Source: an uncultured Eubacteriales bacterium (lineage in GTDB: Bacteria > Bacillota > Clostridia > Peptostreptococcales > Anaerovoracaceae). From it: a stretch of DNA of 9,183 nt. The stretch lies in contig CADBSL010000041.1 in NCBI GenBank assembly GCA_902797345.1, positions 1 through 9,183 on the forward strand, read 5' to 3'. The translations under genes and the position numbers were made by a program. This document shows, piece after piece, positions 1-5,051 of the stretch. Within the stretch, counting starts at the first letter, position 1. Each line of letters begins with the position of its first letter. Under the pieces are notes generated by a model. The model did not search any database, was not told where the DNA came from, and saw only the letters and a program-made list of their open reading frames with translations.

Positions 1-175
1 CAACGTGAACCTCTCGAAGCTGAAGACCGGGAAGGTCAGCGCGATCCGCTTCTCCACCCTGGACGGGATCTGCCGGGTGCTGGAATGTCAGCCCGGCGAT
101 ATCCTGGAATATGAACCGAAGCAGGAACCGGAATCATTGCCGGAACCGCAAACTAAAATGGATGACGTCGAATGA
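1..175 (+). CDS. XRE-family (Cro/C1-type) transcriptional regulator, 3' part only
   Basis: The reading frame enters from the left edge (first whole codon at base 2) and ends in TGA at 173-175, giving 57 visible residues. The fragment NLSKLKTGKVSAIRF followed by STLDGICRVL and PGDILEY is the second half of the compact helix-turn-helix found in small Firmicutes regulators (HTH_26/YozG-like): recognition helix, then the two closing helices that end in a GDIL/YEP motif. Proteins of this group are typically about 65-90 residues and bind DNA as dimers; the target here cannot be told. After the domain there is a short Pro/Glu-rich tail of about 18 residues, which is longer than usual. The N-terminus, promoter and start lie outside the window. 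The gene is convergent with the acyltransferase gene, and its last codons form the left arm of a terminator hairpin. Family identification is firm; function is unknown. Confidence 0.88.
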   Translation, partial: NVNLSKLKTGKVSAIRFSTLDGICRVLECQPGDILEYEPKQEPESLPEPQTKMDDVE

Positions 176-188
176 CGCCATCCATTTT
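155..188. terminator. Bidirectional intrinsic terminator between convergent genes
   Basis: The hairpin has a 10-bp stem AAAATGGATG/CATCCATTTT (155-164 with 179-188), one A-C mismatch, then CGTC/GACG (166-169 with 174-177) around a GAAT loop. On the + strand it ends in TTTT followed by a T-rich run; on the - strand the AAAA of the left arm provides the U-tract. It therefore can stop transcription from the regulator gene (+) and from the acyltransferase gene (-), whose stop codon is 13 bp away. The TGA of the regulator gene sits at the loop/stem boundary. Confidence 0.8.
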
Positions 189-201
189 CTGGTTTTTCTC
201 G

Positions 202-1416
202 TTATTCTTTCATTTGGTTTTCAGTATTGTTTTCGTTCGGTCCTCCGCTCTGCCCCGGCAGGTCATTTGCAGCCGCATCCGGTTCCGGTCTTCTCGCCCG
301 TGCCTTTCTCTTTTTCCGTCCCAGCAGTGTGCTGGAGGTAACGGCCATAGTACCGTTTGCCATCCCGATGAACATCCGGTCCATGCCGGCCAGGCACTTC
401 ACAGCAAAAGGCTTCAGTTTCAATAATAGGTTATAAGAACCTTCTACCACAAAATCGTAGCCCTTCACCACCGGCTTCGAGGAGAAGACGAAGACACAGA
501 GGCTGGCCAGTCCGAAGATGAGCACATAATACAGGATCGGGTTGTGGGGGAAGATCCCCAGGAAAATGCCCCGCTTTTTGATCTCATACCGGACGATCAG
601 GTGGAGGATGTATACCGGCATGGTGTTCATGCCGACATAGGCCACATAATTCATCTTATTGGGCAGGATATTCAGCATGAGGATGATCCAGCCGCAGGCC
701 AGGAAGAAAATCATGATCCTCCCCAGGATATCCCAATACCAGATCATATGCATGTTTTCCGCCGGCACCTTCAGCAGGTAATACCCTACCGGGAACTGCC
801 GTCCGTAGTAAGCCAAAAGCACGGAGCAGGCCACCAGCACGATGGCCAGCAGCAGGCACCAGACTTTCTTCAGAGACCGCAGCTTATCCAGGTGCTCCTT
901 CTGGCAGTAATACCCCAGCAGGAAGAAGGGGAAGTAGGAAACCATCCGCCCCAGCGCCCATGTCTCGTCCATGAAAGGCACCATCCCTGCAAACAGGTAC
1001 ACGATCATGGCGATCTCGAAGAAATACGGGATCTTGATGTAGTTCTTCAGGAAGAACCGGTAGAAGAACAGGGCGAAGAGGTACCACAGTGCAAAGGGCG
1101 GTACGTCCAGCGTCAGGGTGGCGTGGCCCCAGATCAGGTGTCTCACCAAGTAGAAGAATGGGATACACAGGAGATACGGCCACAGGAAAGTGTGGAAGGC
1201 CGTTTCTCTGGCCCGGTCCGGTTTTTTCGAAAAGTATCCGGACAGGAACACAAAGGCCTGCATCACGAATACGTTGATGGTGATGTAGACGATACCGCTC
1301 AGAGAGTCCGGGTGGAACCCCCCGGCTACCCGGGTGAAGTGTGAGATGGGGATGCACCACATCAACAATCCCCGGAAGGTATCGAACATATAGTCCCGTT
1401 CTTTTTTGATTTCCAT
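202..1416 (-). CDS. Acyltransferase-3 family integral membrane protein
   Basis: This 404-residue protein has about ten hydrophobic segments and fits the acyltransferase-3 family (PF01757; fucose 4-O-acetylase/OafA type, COG3594-like), which moves acetyl or other acyl groups onto sugars of surface polysaccharides or other extracytoplasmic acceptors. Visible support: the N-terminal DTFRGLLMWCIPISH segment (residues 12-26) with the conserved His of the family at 26, the GRMVSYFPFFLLGYY segment (156-170) and the NTMPVYILHL segment near residue 264-273. The last 40 residues are a charged, Lys/Arg then Asn/Glu-rich cytoplasmic tail without family similarity. I chose ATG at 1416 rather than TTG at 1422 because GGAG lies 7 nt before the ATG but only 1-2 nt before the TTG. 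The gene is monocistronic, with its own promoter upstream and a shared terminator downstream. No polysaccharide genes lie next to it, so the acceptor is unknown. Confidence 0.85.
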   Translation of the reverse strand: MEIKKERDYMFDTFRGLLMWCIPISHFTRVAGGFHPDSLSGIVYITINVFVMQAFVFLSGYFSKKPDRARETAFHTFLWPYLLCIPFFYLVRHLIWGHATLTLDVPPFALWYLFALFFYRFFLKNYIKIPYFFEIAMIVYLFAGMVPFMDETWALGRMVSYFPFFLLGYYCQKEHLDKLRSLKKVWCLLLAIVLVACSVLLAYYGRQFPVGYYLLKVPAENMHMIWYWDILGRIMIFFLACGWIILMLNILPNKMNYVAYVGMNTMPVYILHLIVRYEIKKRGIFLGIFPHNPILYYVLIFGLASLCVFVFSSKPVVKGYDFVVEGSYNLLLKLKPFAVKCLAGMDRMFIGMANGTMAVTSSTLLGRKKRKARARRPEPDAAANDLPGQSGGPNENNTENQMKE

Positions 1417-1423
1417 TGGCAAT

Positions 1424-1428
1424 CTCCT
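1424..1428 (-). promoter_or_regulatory. Ribosome binding site deciding the acyltransferase start
   Basis: AGGAG on the minus strand is followed after about 7 nt by ATG at 1416. The in-frame TTG at 1422 is too close to it, so the protein begins with MEIKKERD. Confidence 0.75.
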
Positions 1429-1457
1429 ATGTCAGTTTTCAGTCACATATATTCACT

Positions 1458-1486
1458 ATTATACTGTAAATCTGTGGGTTTTTCCA
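1458..1486 (-). promoter_or_regulatory. Sigma-A promoter of the acyltransferase gene
   Basis: On the minus strand a perfect TATAAT (1463-1458) lies 17 bp after TGGAAA (1486-1481; 4 of 6 match to TTGACA). Transcription would begin near 1451, giving a leader of about 35 nt. No operator-like dyad is obvious around it. Confidence 0.7.
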
Positions 1487-1510
1487 CTGTATTTTTCCTT
1501 CCCACACACA

Positions 1511-1548
1511 GAAAAACGCCGTGCCAAAGCAAACGCTCCGGCACGGCG
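1511..1548 (-). terminator. Intrinsic terminator of the gldA-like gene
   Basis: A perfect 9-bp GC-rich stem CGCCGTGCC/GGCACGGCG (1517-1525 with 1540-1548) with a 14-nt loop is followed on the minus strand by TTTTT (1516-1512). It lies 22 bp after the dehydrogenase stop codon and upstream of the acyltransferase promoter, so the two genes are separate transcription units. Confidence 0.9.
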
Positions 1549-1570
1549 CAGGCGGTATGACTTATAATCT

Positions 1571-2656
1571 CTATTTTGCGTTTCTTTCTTCCACGGTCTT
1601 GATGGCTTCATAGAGCACTTCCGGAGTGACCTTGAAGGGCATCTTGTGGGCGTTGGGGCTGACGGTGCAGCCGGCTTCTGCCACCTGGTGCATCAACTCA
1701 TCGTTCATTTCCACTCCCAGATCTTCGAAGCAGCAGGGAAGTCCGACTTCTTTATAGAAGCCTACCACATCGTCCCATTCTTCCAGGCTGATCTTTTCTG
1801 CCGCCAGCTGGATCAGGACTCCTACGGCTACCGCTTCTCCGTGCATGGCATGGAAGGGTTTGATGGTGGCGGTCATTCCGTTGTAGACCCCATGGGCAAT
1901 GGCGCACCCGTTGTTTTCAAAACCGACGCCTCCCAGATAGATATTGGCCTCGATGCATCTGTCCAGGGTCTCGGACCATTCTTTCTTTTCCACCGCTTTT
2001 TTTGCTTCCACGGCATTTTCCCGCAGCACTTTATTGCACAGTTCCGCGATGGCGAACGCTGCCTGGGTGCCGATGCCGCCGTTATAGTTCATGGCGCCGC
2101 TGGCCCGGCAGGCTCTGGCTTCATAGTAGCAGGCAAAAGCATCGCCGATGCCGGCCACGAAGGTCCTTACCGGTGCTTTGGAAATGATGTCGGTGTCGAC
2201 CACTACGACTTCCGGATTATTCTTGGTTCTCTTGGAAACCACGAAGGTGTCGTTCTCGTCGTAAATAACGGACATGGAACTGCAGGCTGCGTCGGTTGCT
2301 GCTGCTGTGGGGATGATGACCACCGGCAGGTTCGCCAGATCCGCCACCAGTTTCGCGGAGTCTGTGACCTTGCCGCCGCCGAGACCGATCACGGCATCAG
2401 CGCCCATTTCCCGGACCAACCCTATGATCCGGTCCGCTTCCGCCTGGGTGGACTGCCCGCCGAAGAGGATCACTTCGTAATCCGCCTCGATGCCCTTGAA
2501 GGACTGCTGCAGGTTCTTTTCCGTGATCCCCAACACGATCTCATCCGTCATAACGGCAAATTTCTTGCCCAGGTGTTTGATATAGGTATATAAATCCTTT
2601 AAGATTTCCGGCCCCTGATAGTATTTTGCAGGAGCGGCCAATGTTTTAACGATCAT
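1571..2656 (-). CDS. gldA: Glycerol dehydrogenase-type NAD-dependent dehydrogenase
   Basis: This 361-residue protein belongs to the iron-containing alcohol dehydrogenase superfamily, GldA branch, which oxidises glycerol to dihydroxyacetone (or reduces DHA and similar ketols) with NAD and a divalent metal, usually zinc, in the cytosol. The length agrees with characterised GldA proteins (about 365). Visible motifs: the GLGGGKVTD dinucleotide loop (91-99), the IPTAAATDAACSS segment (115-127), and three metal ligands, Asp172 in GIGDAFA, His255 in AIAHGVYN and His272 in HAMHGEAVAVG. The start is ATG at 2656, preceded 6 nt upstream by AAGGAGG; the longer frame to 2794 would run through the promoter and the recA-yraN terminator. 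It is monocistronic with a promoter upstream and terminator downstream. No dihydroxyacetone kinase gene is adjacent, so the natural substrate is not certain; other small polyols or hydroxyketones are possible. Confidence 0.9.
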   Translation of the reverse strand: MIVKTLAAPAKYYQGPEILKDLYTYIKHLGKKFAVMTDEIVLGITEKNLQQSFKGIEADYEVILFGGQSTQAEADRIIGLVREMGADAVIGLGGGKVTDSAKLVADLANLPVVIIPTAAATDAACSSMSVIYDENDTFVVSKRTKNNPEVVVVDTDIISKAPVRTFVAGIGDAFACYYEARACRASGAMNYNGGIGTQAAFAIAELCNKVLRENAVEAKKAVEKKEWSETLDRCIEANIYLGGVGFENNGCAIAHGVYNGMTATIKPFHAMHGEAVAVGVLIQLAAEKISLEEWDDVVGFYKEVGLPCCFEDLGVEMNDELMHQVAEAGCTVSPNAHKMPFKVTPEVLYEAIKTVEERNAK

Positions 2657-2662
2657 GTTGGA

Positions 2663-2669
2663 CCTCCTT
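2663..2669 (-). promoter_or_regulatory. Ribosome binding site deciding the gldA start
   Basis: AAGGAGG on the minus strand, 6 nt before ATG 2656, is a near-perfect Shine-Dalgarno site and fixes the start against the 46-codon longer open frame. Confidence 0.9.
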
Positions 2670-2690
2670 GATTCGTATTTCGATACTGCT

Positions 2691-2722
2691 ATTATATGCG
2701 TGCCTGCAGGATCATGTGCCAA
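2691..2722 (-). promoter_or_regulatory. Promoter of the gldA-like gene, probably factor-dependent
   Basis: On the minus strand there is a perfect TATAAT (2696-2691), 35 bp before the start codon. At the ideal 17-bp spacing only GCACAT is found; the best -35 match, TTGGCA (2722-2717), is 20 bp away, which is too long for good unaided initiation. TTGGCA is part of the promoter-proximal copy of the direct repeat, which suggests that a regulator binding the repeat governs this promoter. Confidence 0.5.
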
Positions 2723-2757
2723 CCAAAGGAAAAGAAAACTGCCAACCAAAGGGAAAG
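2717..2757. repeat. Tandem 18-bp direct repeat upstream of gldA, candidate operator
   Basis: Two copies of an 18-mer beginning TGCCAACCAAAGG (2717-2734 and 2740-2757, + strand) differ at one base and are separated by 5 bp, a period of 23 bp, close to two helical turns. The copies lie between the yraN terminator and the gldA -10 box and overlap the only good -35 candidate. Such spacing suits a protein binding on one face of the helix as tandem dimers. The regulator is unknown, and a simple recent duplication is the alternative. Confidence 0.7.
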
Positions 2758-2778
2758 GGCCGGGTTCCGAATACAAGC

Positions 2779-2809
2779 AAAAAGCCGGAAGCATCAGCTT
2801 CCGACTTTT
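2779..2809 (-). terminator. Intrinsic terminator of the recA-yraN unit
   Basis: On the minus strand the stem GTCGGAAGC/GCTTCCGGC with a TGAT loop, extended by AAAA/TTTT, is followed by TTTTT. One pair is a U-G wobble on the minus-strand RNA but a C-A mismatch on the other strand, which supports the minus direction. The hairpin starts inside the yraN stop codon. Confidence 0.88.
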
Positions 2810-3155
2810 AAAAGGTGATTCCTTCTATGTGTTCCAGTTCCTCTCCGGTGATGCCGATGCCGTCGATGCAGACATACCAATCGTAGAGGTCGTTCTGGTA
2901 AATGTAGAGCTCCGCAGTCCGAAGGATATGTCCCAGTTTGCGGGAATCGATGGCCTCCAAAGGCTCACCCATATCCTCGCCGGTCCGGGTCTTGACTTCG
3001 ATGAAGTGGAGGGTGTCCTCCTTCTCCGCGATGATGTCGATCTCTCCGGTCTTACCCCGAAAATTCCGTTCCCGGATCACATACCCCTGCTCCTTCAGGT
3101 AGGCCGCCGCCCGTTCTTCTCCCCAGGAGCCCTTTATCTGTTTATATTTCTCCAT
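2808..3155 (-). CDS. yraN: YraN/UPF0102 family endonuclease-fold protein
   Basis: This 115-residue protein matches the UPF0102 (YraN) family in length and motifs. Members have a PD-(D/E)XK restriction-endonuclease fold and are suspected to act in DNA or RNA repair, but their reaction is not well established. Visible residues: WGEERAAAYL near the N-terminus (Glu13), GEIDIIA (Glu38, Asp40) and FIEVKTR (Glu53, Lys55), which together give the D...E-x-K metal-binding arrangement. The gene starts 9 nt after the recA stop with a modest AGGG site and shares the recA promoter and LexA box, so it should be induced with recA. In many Firmicutes yraN sits by rnhB and not behind recA, so the position here is notable. 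Its stop codon is part of the terminator stem. Family assignment is confident; activity is not. Confidence 0.92.
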   Translation of the reverse strand: MEKYKQIKGSWGEERAAAYLKEQGYVIRERNFRGKTGEIDIIAEKEDTLHFIEVKTRTGEDMGEPLEAIDSRKLGHILRTAELYIYQNDLYDWYVCIDGIGITGEELEHIEGITF

Positions 3156-3164
3156 TCCGGAGCC

Positions 3165-4310
3165 CTATTTCATTTTTTCATCGACGATTTCGATGGCGAT
3201 GGGCATATCGTCAAAGGCTTCTCCGAAGATGTCACCCTTCTGGGCTTCCGGCTGAGGCTGTTCGACCTCCTCTTCTTCCTTTCCGGAGAGCTTGTTCATC
3301 ACCTGTTTCTGGATCCGTTCCATCACGTCCGGATTCTCCGCCAGATATTTCTTGACGTTTTCCCGGCCCTGTCCGATCCGCTGTCCTTCGTAGCTGAACC
3401 AGGAGCCGGCCTTTTCAACGATCTTCGCCTCTACCGCACAATCCAGGATATCTCCGGTCCTGGAGATCCCGGTGCCGTACATCAAATCGAATTCCGCTGT
3501 CTTAAAGGGTGGTGCCAGCTTGTTCTTGACGATCTTGACCCGGGTCCGGTTCCCCAGGAACTCGTCTCCGGATTTGATGGTCTCGCCCTTCCGGACGTCC
3601 ATCCGCATGCTGGCATAGAACTTCAGCGCCTTACCGCCGGTGGTGACTTCCGGGTTGCCGAACATCACGCCGACTTTTTCTCTCAACTGGTTGATGAAGA
3701 TGCAGGCGGTGTTGGATTTGTTCACTACGCCAGTCAGTTTCCGCAGGGCCTGGGACATGAGCCGGGCCTGGAGGCCTACGTGAGAATCGCCCATCTCGCC
3801 TAAAATCTCAGCGCGGGGCACCAGAGCCGCCACGGAGTCCACGACCACCACGTCCACAGCGCCGCTTCTTACCAGAAGCTCGCAGATCTCCAGCGCCTGT
3901 TCGCCGGTGTCGGGCTGGGATACGATGAGTTCATTCACATCTACGCCCAGTCTCGCCGCGTATTCCGGGTCCAGCGCATGTTCCGCGTCGATAAAGGCGG
4001 CTTTCCCGCCCAGTTTCTGTGCTTCTGCGATAATGTGGAGTGTGACGGTGGTTTTACCGGAAGATTCCGGGCCGTAGATCTCGATGATCCTGCCCTTCGG
4101 TACACCGCCGATGCCGGTGGCCATATCCAGACTCAGAGAGCCGGTGGGAATGGTGTCGATGTTCATCTTCACCGCGCCATCTCCCAGTTTCATGATCGCT
4201 CCCTTGCCAAATTGTTTTTGTATCTGCTGCATCGCCGCTTCCAGAGCCTTGTTCCGTTCGTCGGATGTGTCCGGGATCGATGCGATTTTCTTATCGTCTT
4301 TACCTGCCAT
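3165..4310 (-). CDS. recA: RecA recombinase
   Basis: RecA forms filaments on single-stranded DNA, pairs homologous strands and activates LexA self-cleavage in the SOS response. The 381-residue protein carries all hallmarks: Walker A GPESSGKT (80-87), the catalytic glutamate in FIDAEHALDP (Glu110), Walker B VVVVDSVAALVP (155-165), loop L1 around GEMGDSHVGL (171-180), the NQLREKVGVMFGNPE segment (207-221) with loop L2, and KALKFYASMR (227-236). The C-terminus is acidic (EEEEVEQPQPE, 345-355) as in most RecA proteins, then has a short extra hydrophobic/charged end. The start is ATG 4310, 7 nt after GGAGG; a 12-codon upstream extension in frame would begin within the LexA box and is rejected. It leads a two-gene unit with yraN; recX does not follow. 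The promoter and LexA box upstream show SOS control. Confidence 0.98.
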   Translation of the reverse strand: MAGKDDKKIASIPDTSDERNKALEAAMQQIQKQFGKGAIMKLGDGAVKMNIDTIPTGSLSLDMATGIGGVPKGRIIEIYGPESSGKTTVTLHIIAEAQKLGGKAAFIDAEHALDPEYAARLGVDVNELIVSQPDTGEQALEICELLVRSGAVDVVVVDSVAALVPRAEILGEMGDSHVGLQARLMSQALRKLTGVVNKSNTACIFINQLREKVGVMFGNPEVTTGGKALKFYASMRMDVRKGETIKSGDEFLGNRTRVKIVKNKLAPPFKTAEFDLMYGTGISRTGDILDCAVEAKIVEKAGSWFSYEGQRIGQGRENVKKYLAENPDVMERIQKQVMNKLSGKEEEEVEQPQPEAQKGDIFGEAFDDMPIAIEIVDEKMK

Positions 4311-4317
4311 TGTACTT

Positions 4318-4322
4318 CCTCC
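4318..4322 (-). promoter_or_regulatory. Ribosome binding site deciding the recA start
   Basis: GGAGG on the minus strand, 7 nt before ATG 4310, sets the RecA N-terminus at MAGKDDKK. Confidence 0.9.
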
Positions 4323-4340
4323 AAAAGGTTCGTGATTTCT

Positions 4341-4352
4341 GAACATTTGTTC
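4341..4352. promoter_or_regulatory. LexA (SOS) box of recA
   Basis: GAACATTTGTTC (on the minus strand GAACAAATGTTC) is a perfect match to the Firmicutes LexA core GAAC-N4-GTTC. It begins 6 nt after the recA -10 box, covering the expected transcription start, so bound LexA would block initiation or clearance. It implies that the genome encodes a Bacillus-type LexA. Confidence 0.9.
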
Positions 4353-4358
4353 TTTTTT

Positions 4359-4387
4359 ATTGTACCCTATTCCACCTCATTCGTCAA
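4359..4387 (-). promoter_or_regulatory. Sigma-A promoter of recA-yraN
   Basis: On the minus strand TTGACG (4387-4382) and TACAAT (4364-4359) are separated by 17 bp, a strong vegetative promoter. Transcription should start near 4352, giving a leader of about 42 nt that includes the LexA box sequence. Confidence 0.88.
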
Positions 4388-4443
4388 GTGCTATTTGTGC
4401 AGGGGGATATACCGAATCTGTAAATTATGGAATAAATTTTCTC

Positions 4444-4472
4444 TTGACACAAATTATTTGATGCTATAAAAT
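4444..4472 (+). promoter_or_regulatory. Sigma-A promoter of the EamA-type transporter gene
   Basis: TTGACA (4444-4449, perfect) and TAAAAT (4467-4472) are separated by 17 bp; the overlapping TATAAA at 4465 would give 15 bp. It is divergent from the recA promoter with about 56 bp between the -35 boxes. Transcription is expected to begin near 4479, about 90 nt before the start codon, leaving room for a structured leader. Confidence 0.8.
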
Positions 4473-4478
4473 CGTCTC

Positions 4479-4550
4479 ATCAACAGAATAAAGCGGGTGA
4501 GCACCTACCGCCAATGAGGCTGACTCATTGGCGTTTTCTTTTTGTCAGCC
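4479..4550 (+). ncRNA. Riboswitch-like attenuation leader of the transporter gene (guanidine-IV-like is the leading guess)
   Basis: Between a strong promoter and the transporter start codon lies a short leader with two hairpins, the second being an intrinsic terminator, so expression must depend on readthrough. Hairpin 1 can form as GCGG (4493-4496) with CCGC (4508-4511) and contains the segment GTGAGCACC; its 3' arm shares bases 4509-4511 with the terminator stem, so the two compete. The terminator loop GCTGAC (4519-4524) can pair with GTGAGC (4497-4502) of loop 1 at five of six positions, a possible kissing contact. From memory, the guanidine-IV (mepA) riboswitch of Clostridia is a similarly compact pair of kissing hairpins that controls efflux genes by transcription termination; I cannot confirm the conserved bases. 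Alternatives are another small riboswitch or protein-mediated attenuation. Attenuation itself is well supported, the ligand is not. Confidence 0.55.
4509..4543 (+). terminator. Leader terminator (attenuator) before the transporter gene
   Basis: A perfect 10-bp stem CGCCAATGAG/CTCATTGGCG (4509-4518 with 4524-4533) with a GCTGA loop is followed by TTTTCTTTTT. It lies after the promoter and 25 bp before the ATG, with no gene ending just upstream on this strand, so it can only act on the transporter transcript itself. This is what identifies the leader as a regulatory one. Confidence 0.9.
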
Positions 4551-4559
4551 CCGCGGAAC

Positions 4560-4564
4560 GGAGG
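4560..4564 (+). promoter_or_regulatory. Ribosome binding site of the transporter gene
   Basis: GGAGG is 4 nt before ATG 4569, a slightly short spacing, and 13 nt before a second in-frame ATG at 4578. The first ATG is preferred. The TTG at 4542 is inside the U-tract of the attenuator and has no site before it. Confidence 0.65.
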
Positions 4565-4568
4565 ATAT

Positions 4569-4997
4569 ATGTGGAGTATGATCTGGCCCATCGCCATCGT
4601 CGTAACGGGCAATGTCTTTTATAACATCTTTGCAAAGTCCATGCCGCAGGATGCCAATCCTTTTCTGGCACTGATCTTTACCTATCTGACCTCGGCGCCC
4701 CTGTGCATCCTGGCCTATTTCCTCTACCCCGGCCGGGAAAGCCTGTCCGTGGAGATCTCCCGGCTGAACTGGGTGGCTGTGGCACTGGGGATGTGCCTGG
4801 TGGCACTGGAAGTGGGAAACATCTTCGTCTACCGGGCCGGGTGGAAGATCAGCGTCGCCTCCCTCACCGCCAACATCCTGTTGGCCATCATCCTCGTGAT
4901 CGTAGGGGTCCTGTTCTACAAAGAAGGGATGTCTCTGAAGCAGCTGGCCGGGATCGCCCTGTGCTTCGGCGGGCTGTTCCTGATCACCCAGAAATAA
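4569..4997 (+). CDS. Half-size EamA/DMT-superfamily transporter
   Basis: This 142-residue protein is almost entirely membrane-embedded, with five predicted helices (about residues 4-22, 31-53, 68-88, 95-116 and 120-139). The final part, ANILLAIILVIVGVLFYKEG followed by MSLKQLAGIALCFGGLFLI, is typical of one EamA repeat (PF00892) of the drug/metabolite transporter superfamily. One repeat with five helices suggests it works as a homodimer. It is not a classical four-helix SMR protein such as EmrE (about 105-110 residues with an early catalytic Glu): here the only membrane acidic residue I see is Glu81 in helix 3. Substrate is unknown; the riboswitch-like leader suggests export of a small toxic cation or metabolite. 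It sits alone between cinA (convergent) and recA (divergent), two genes that normally adjoin, so it looks like an insertion into a conserved locus. Confidence 0.85.
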   Translation: MWSMIWPIAIVVTGNVFYNIFAKSMPQDANPFLALIFTYLTSAPLCILAYFLYPGRESLSVEISRLNWVAVALGMCLVALEVGNIFVYRAGWKISVASLTANILLAIILVIVGVLFYKEGMSLKQLAGIALCFGGLFLITQK

Positions 4998-5044
4998 AAA
5001 AGCGGGCATATCGAAGGCTTTGGCCAGCGATATGCCCTATTTTT
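4996..5044. terminator. Bidirectional terminator between the transporter gene and cinA
   Basis: A 10-bp stem GGGCATATCG/CGATATGCCC (5004-5013 with 5028-5037) has an inner GGC/GCC helix around TTTG. On the + strand TATTTTT follows; on the - strand the run of six A at 4996-5001 provides a U-tract. It serves both convergent units and ends the ftsK-rimO-pgsA-cinA operon 7 nt after the cinA stop. Confidence 0.9.
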
Positions 5045-5051
5045 GTCTTTA

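Noticed and set aside
544..1344. Open frame on the + strand opposite the acyltransferase
   Set aside because: Very Gln/His/Asp-rich translation with no family similarity; the minus-strand frame has clear membrane segments, promoter and ribosome binding site.
2717..2757. CRISPR-like repeat
   Set aside because: Only two short copies with a 5-bp interval and no cas genes; better read as tandem operators or a small duplication.
2657..2794. 46-codon N-terminal extension of the gldA frame
   Set aside because: It would cover the TATAAT promoter, the direct repeats and part of the recA-yraN terminator; AAGGAGG before ATG 2656 gives a normal-length protein.
2655..3803. Long open frame on the + strand (382 codons)
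   Set aside because: It is the antisense of yraN and recA, crosses the terminator and promoter region and has no recognisable domain or ribosome binding site; it reflects codon bias of the real genes.
4311..4346. 12-codon N-terminal extension of recA
   Set aside because: It starts in the LexA box and has no ribosome binding site, whereas ATG 4310 has GGAGG at 7 nt.
4479..4543. Guanidine-II (mini-ykkC) or guanidine-I/III riboswitch
   Set aside because: No pair of ACGR-loop hairpins for class II, and the leader is too short and differently arranged for class I or III.
4479..4543. T-box or peptide-leader attenuator
   Set aside because: There is no space for a specifier stem or T-box sequence and no leader reading frame with a start codon before the terminator.
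4542..4568. TTG start of the transporter at 4542
   Set aside because: It lies in the U-tract of the attenuator, and the nine extra codons include the ribosome binding site used by ATG 4569.
4569..4997. Classical SMR (EmrE/SugE) transporter
   Set aside because: Five predicted helices and 142 residues, with no early membrane glutamate; the C-terminal part matches an EamA repeat better.
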